Assembly (NCBI GenBank): GCA_013397935.1
Contig: VZRN01004245.1
Coordinates: forward strand, 622,638 to 686,637
From: Dasyornis broadbenti
Lineage: Eukaryota; Chordata; Aves; Passeriformes; Dasyornithidae
DNA length: 64,000 nt
Direction of reading: 5' to 3'
The notes under the pieces were generated by a model. That model was not told the DNA's origin and made no database searches. It was given only the letters and a program-made list of their open reading frames with translations. Both the position numbers and the translations under genes were made by a program. Every line of letters starts with the position of its first letter. Positions within the stretch are counted from its first letter, which is position 1. Below, piece by piece: positions 62,513 through 64,000 of this stretch.

Positions 62513-63654
62513 TTTTCTTTTTGCTTGAGGGCAATGTGTAAATTTACTGACATTCTTTGGACTTTCTTTGACTGTGAGGAGCTCCTGCAGACAGACTCTT
62601 ATGAGAAATTGATACATTATTTTATTTTGACACACACAGCGAGGATAATAGTAGTAAAAAAAAAAAAAAAAATAATCAAAGGTAGCTGTAGGATTCTGGA
62701 ATTCAGGAATAGAAACAAACCCCAGGTATATAACACTAACAGAGCATATTGCAGAGGCACTAATGGGGATTTGGACTGCCAGGAAAAAATACCTCAGGGT
62801 TTAACATCTGAATCTTGAATTGTTTTAGATGCTTTGTGTGCCCACAGCTGTTGACTGCTGCTGAAAGAAGCAGGAGGGAAAAGAAGAATAGAAACACATT
62901 CATTAGCAGGTATTTTCATGTAAATACCCAGTTGCAGGCAGTTTGTTTCAGAATTAGTTCATTGCGTTTTTAATTAGCTGAGGTTCTATATGAAGCTTTA
63001 ATTAGTGTATAGGAAACTGTAACTCATAGAGTGATGACAGCTCAGTGTGTGGGGTGGGAAGAATCTCTGTTTCCAATAGAGCTAAACAATTTGAAAAAGA
63101 TGCACTGAAAGCCAGGAGCCAAGCAGACTGTTACTGAATGGATTTGCAAAAGCAGACAAAGCAAAGAGGGGAAAAGACATCCATTTTAGCAAGTTTTGCT
63201 GGGGACAACTCTTTGTGGTAAAAACGCTGCAGCGAAGGTAATGAATTTTGGATTGGGAACTTGCATATGGCTGGGTTATGTCTCTGCTTGTCTTTTTGTT
63301 CTCTTTCCCTTTGGAGGCCTGCTGGTGTCTCAGAATCAATTGTTGCCCAGAGGGCAACGAAGTAGGAGAATTTTAATGGTCCTGCAACTTGATGATTTGC
63401 ATTAAAATGTTGCTGCTCCATTTAAAGGGCTCAAATATTTTCAGTGTAAAAGTCTCGCTTTTGGTGAGCCCAGAGCGCTGTGCGTGTGGAGCTATCACAA
63501 TTTATAAAATGCAGCCTTTGTCAGGGGGCTGTGCTTACCTTCCAGATACAGTTAAGAGTCAGAGATCTCCTACTTTATTACAAAACTGATCTCCAGGTTC
63601 CATCAGAGATAGAGCAGGTTTTGTTTTCTATCATATCCTTGGCTTGATTTATTT

Positions 63655-63709
63655 TAAAAAAAAACCAAAAAAAAACCCCAAAAAAACCAAAAAAACCCCC
63701 AAAAAACCA
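63655..63709 (+). repeat. A-run/C-run low-complexity tract
   Basis: A runs alternating with groups of two to five C. The opposite strand has G groups that could form weak G-quadruplex structure, though only two groups reach three or more. Confidence 0.8.
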
Positions 63710-64000
63710 TAAACCCTTCTGTTTGCTGAACAGAAAACAAATGGATGTAGGTCTCTAGTGGCCTGAGCTGGGTCAACAGGGATATTTTCTGCCTGTCTAA
63801 ATCATAGTGAGATTTTTTATGTTCACTTTGTGTGTCACAAGACTATCATTTATAAGATGAGAGCCTCATCCTGTTCCTGCTGAAGTCAATGGGTGTTTTT
63901 GCGATTGCTTTTCAACAGTAGCAGGATTGATGACTGGAACTGAGCAGCTGCTGAAAGGTTAGTTTTAAAGCAGAATTGTGGTCAGAAAAGCAAAGTGACC

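Larger units (their letters stand above)
61251..64000. other. Upstream intergenic region, no gene recognised
   Basis: AT-rich unique sequence with a pentanucleotide microsatellite at about 62455-62512, an A run at 62656-62671 and an A/C low-complexity tract at 63655-63709. No exon of a neighbouring gene was recognised. Confidence 0.5.

Noticed and set aside
62139..62635. Frames encoding NQTKPNQTK-type repeats
   Set aside because: They are products of the TTTGG/TTTGC microsatellite.
1..64000. CRISPR arrays, prophage, operons or other prokaryotic systems
   Set aside because: The sequence is avian nuclear DNA; no regularly spaced repeats or prokaryotic gene organisation were seen.

Overview
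The window is vertebrate nuclear DNA and almost certainly avian. The evidence is several truncated CR1 LINE tails of the bird type, a handful of old tRNA-derived MIR-like SINE fragments, long homopolymers, and a spliced gene with GT-AG introns. The exact bird order cannot be fixed from the sequence. There are no operons, prokaryotic genes, CRISPR arrays, viral genes or rRNA/tRNA genes. Nearly all of the open reading frames are chance frames in non-coding DNA.

Only one gene can be supported: RERGL (RERG-like, a small Ras-superfamily protein). It lies on the minus strand from 58554 (ATG) to 52916 (stop) in five coding exons. All four introns have GT donors and AG acceptors, and the joined reading frame encodes 204 residues. 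The first two exons sit in a GC-rich, CpG-island-like block at about 58.0-58.8 kb, which probably carries the promoter. The protein has a P-loop and the NKxD and SA nucleotide-binding motifs. It departs from Ras at position 12 (Ser), at switch I position 35 (Asn) and in the G3 motif (DPCSQ), and it has no CAAX tail.

Positions 1-52 kb are a gene-poor stretch downstream of RERGL. From memory of human 12p12 this would be the large desert on the LMO3 side. It holds CR1 tails (near 0.1, 0.8, 20.4, 25.4, 32.3, 36.4 and possibly 43.4 kb), MIR-like SINE relics, A/T-rich low-complexity tracts, two near-perfect short hairpins (10.35 and 33.94 kb), and AT-rich blocks that look like candidate conserved non-coding elements but are unproven. 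Positions 58.9-64 kb are upstream of RERGL, probably toward PIK3C2G, and contain one more CR1 tail, a short duplicated segment with a hairpin, and a pentanucleotide microsatellite.

I found no previously undescribed multi-gene system. The best leads are the atypical nucleotide-binding motifs of RERGL, the three staggered upstream ATGs made by a 7-bp repeat, and the hairpins. Three places carry N bases, each inside or next to a homopolymer, so they mark sequencing or assembly gaps.
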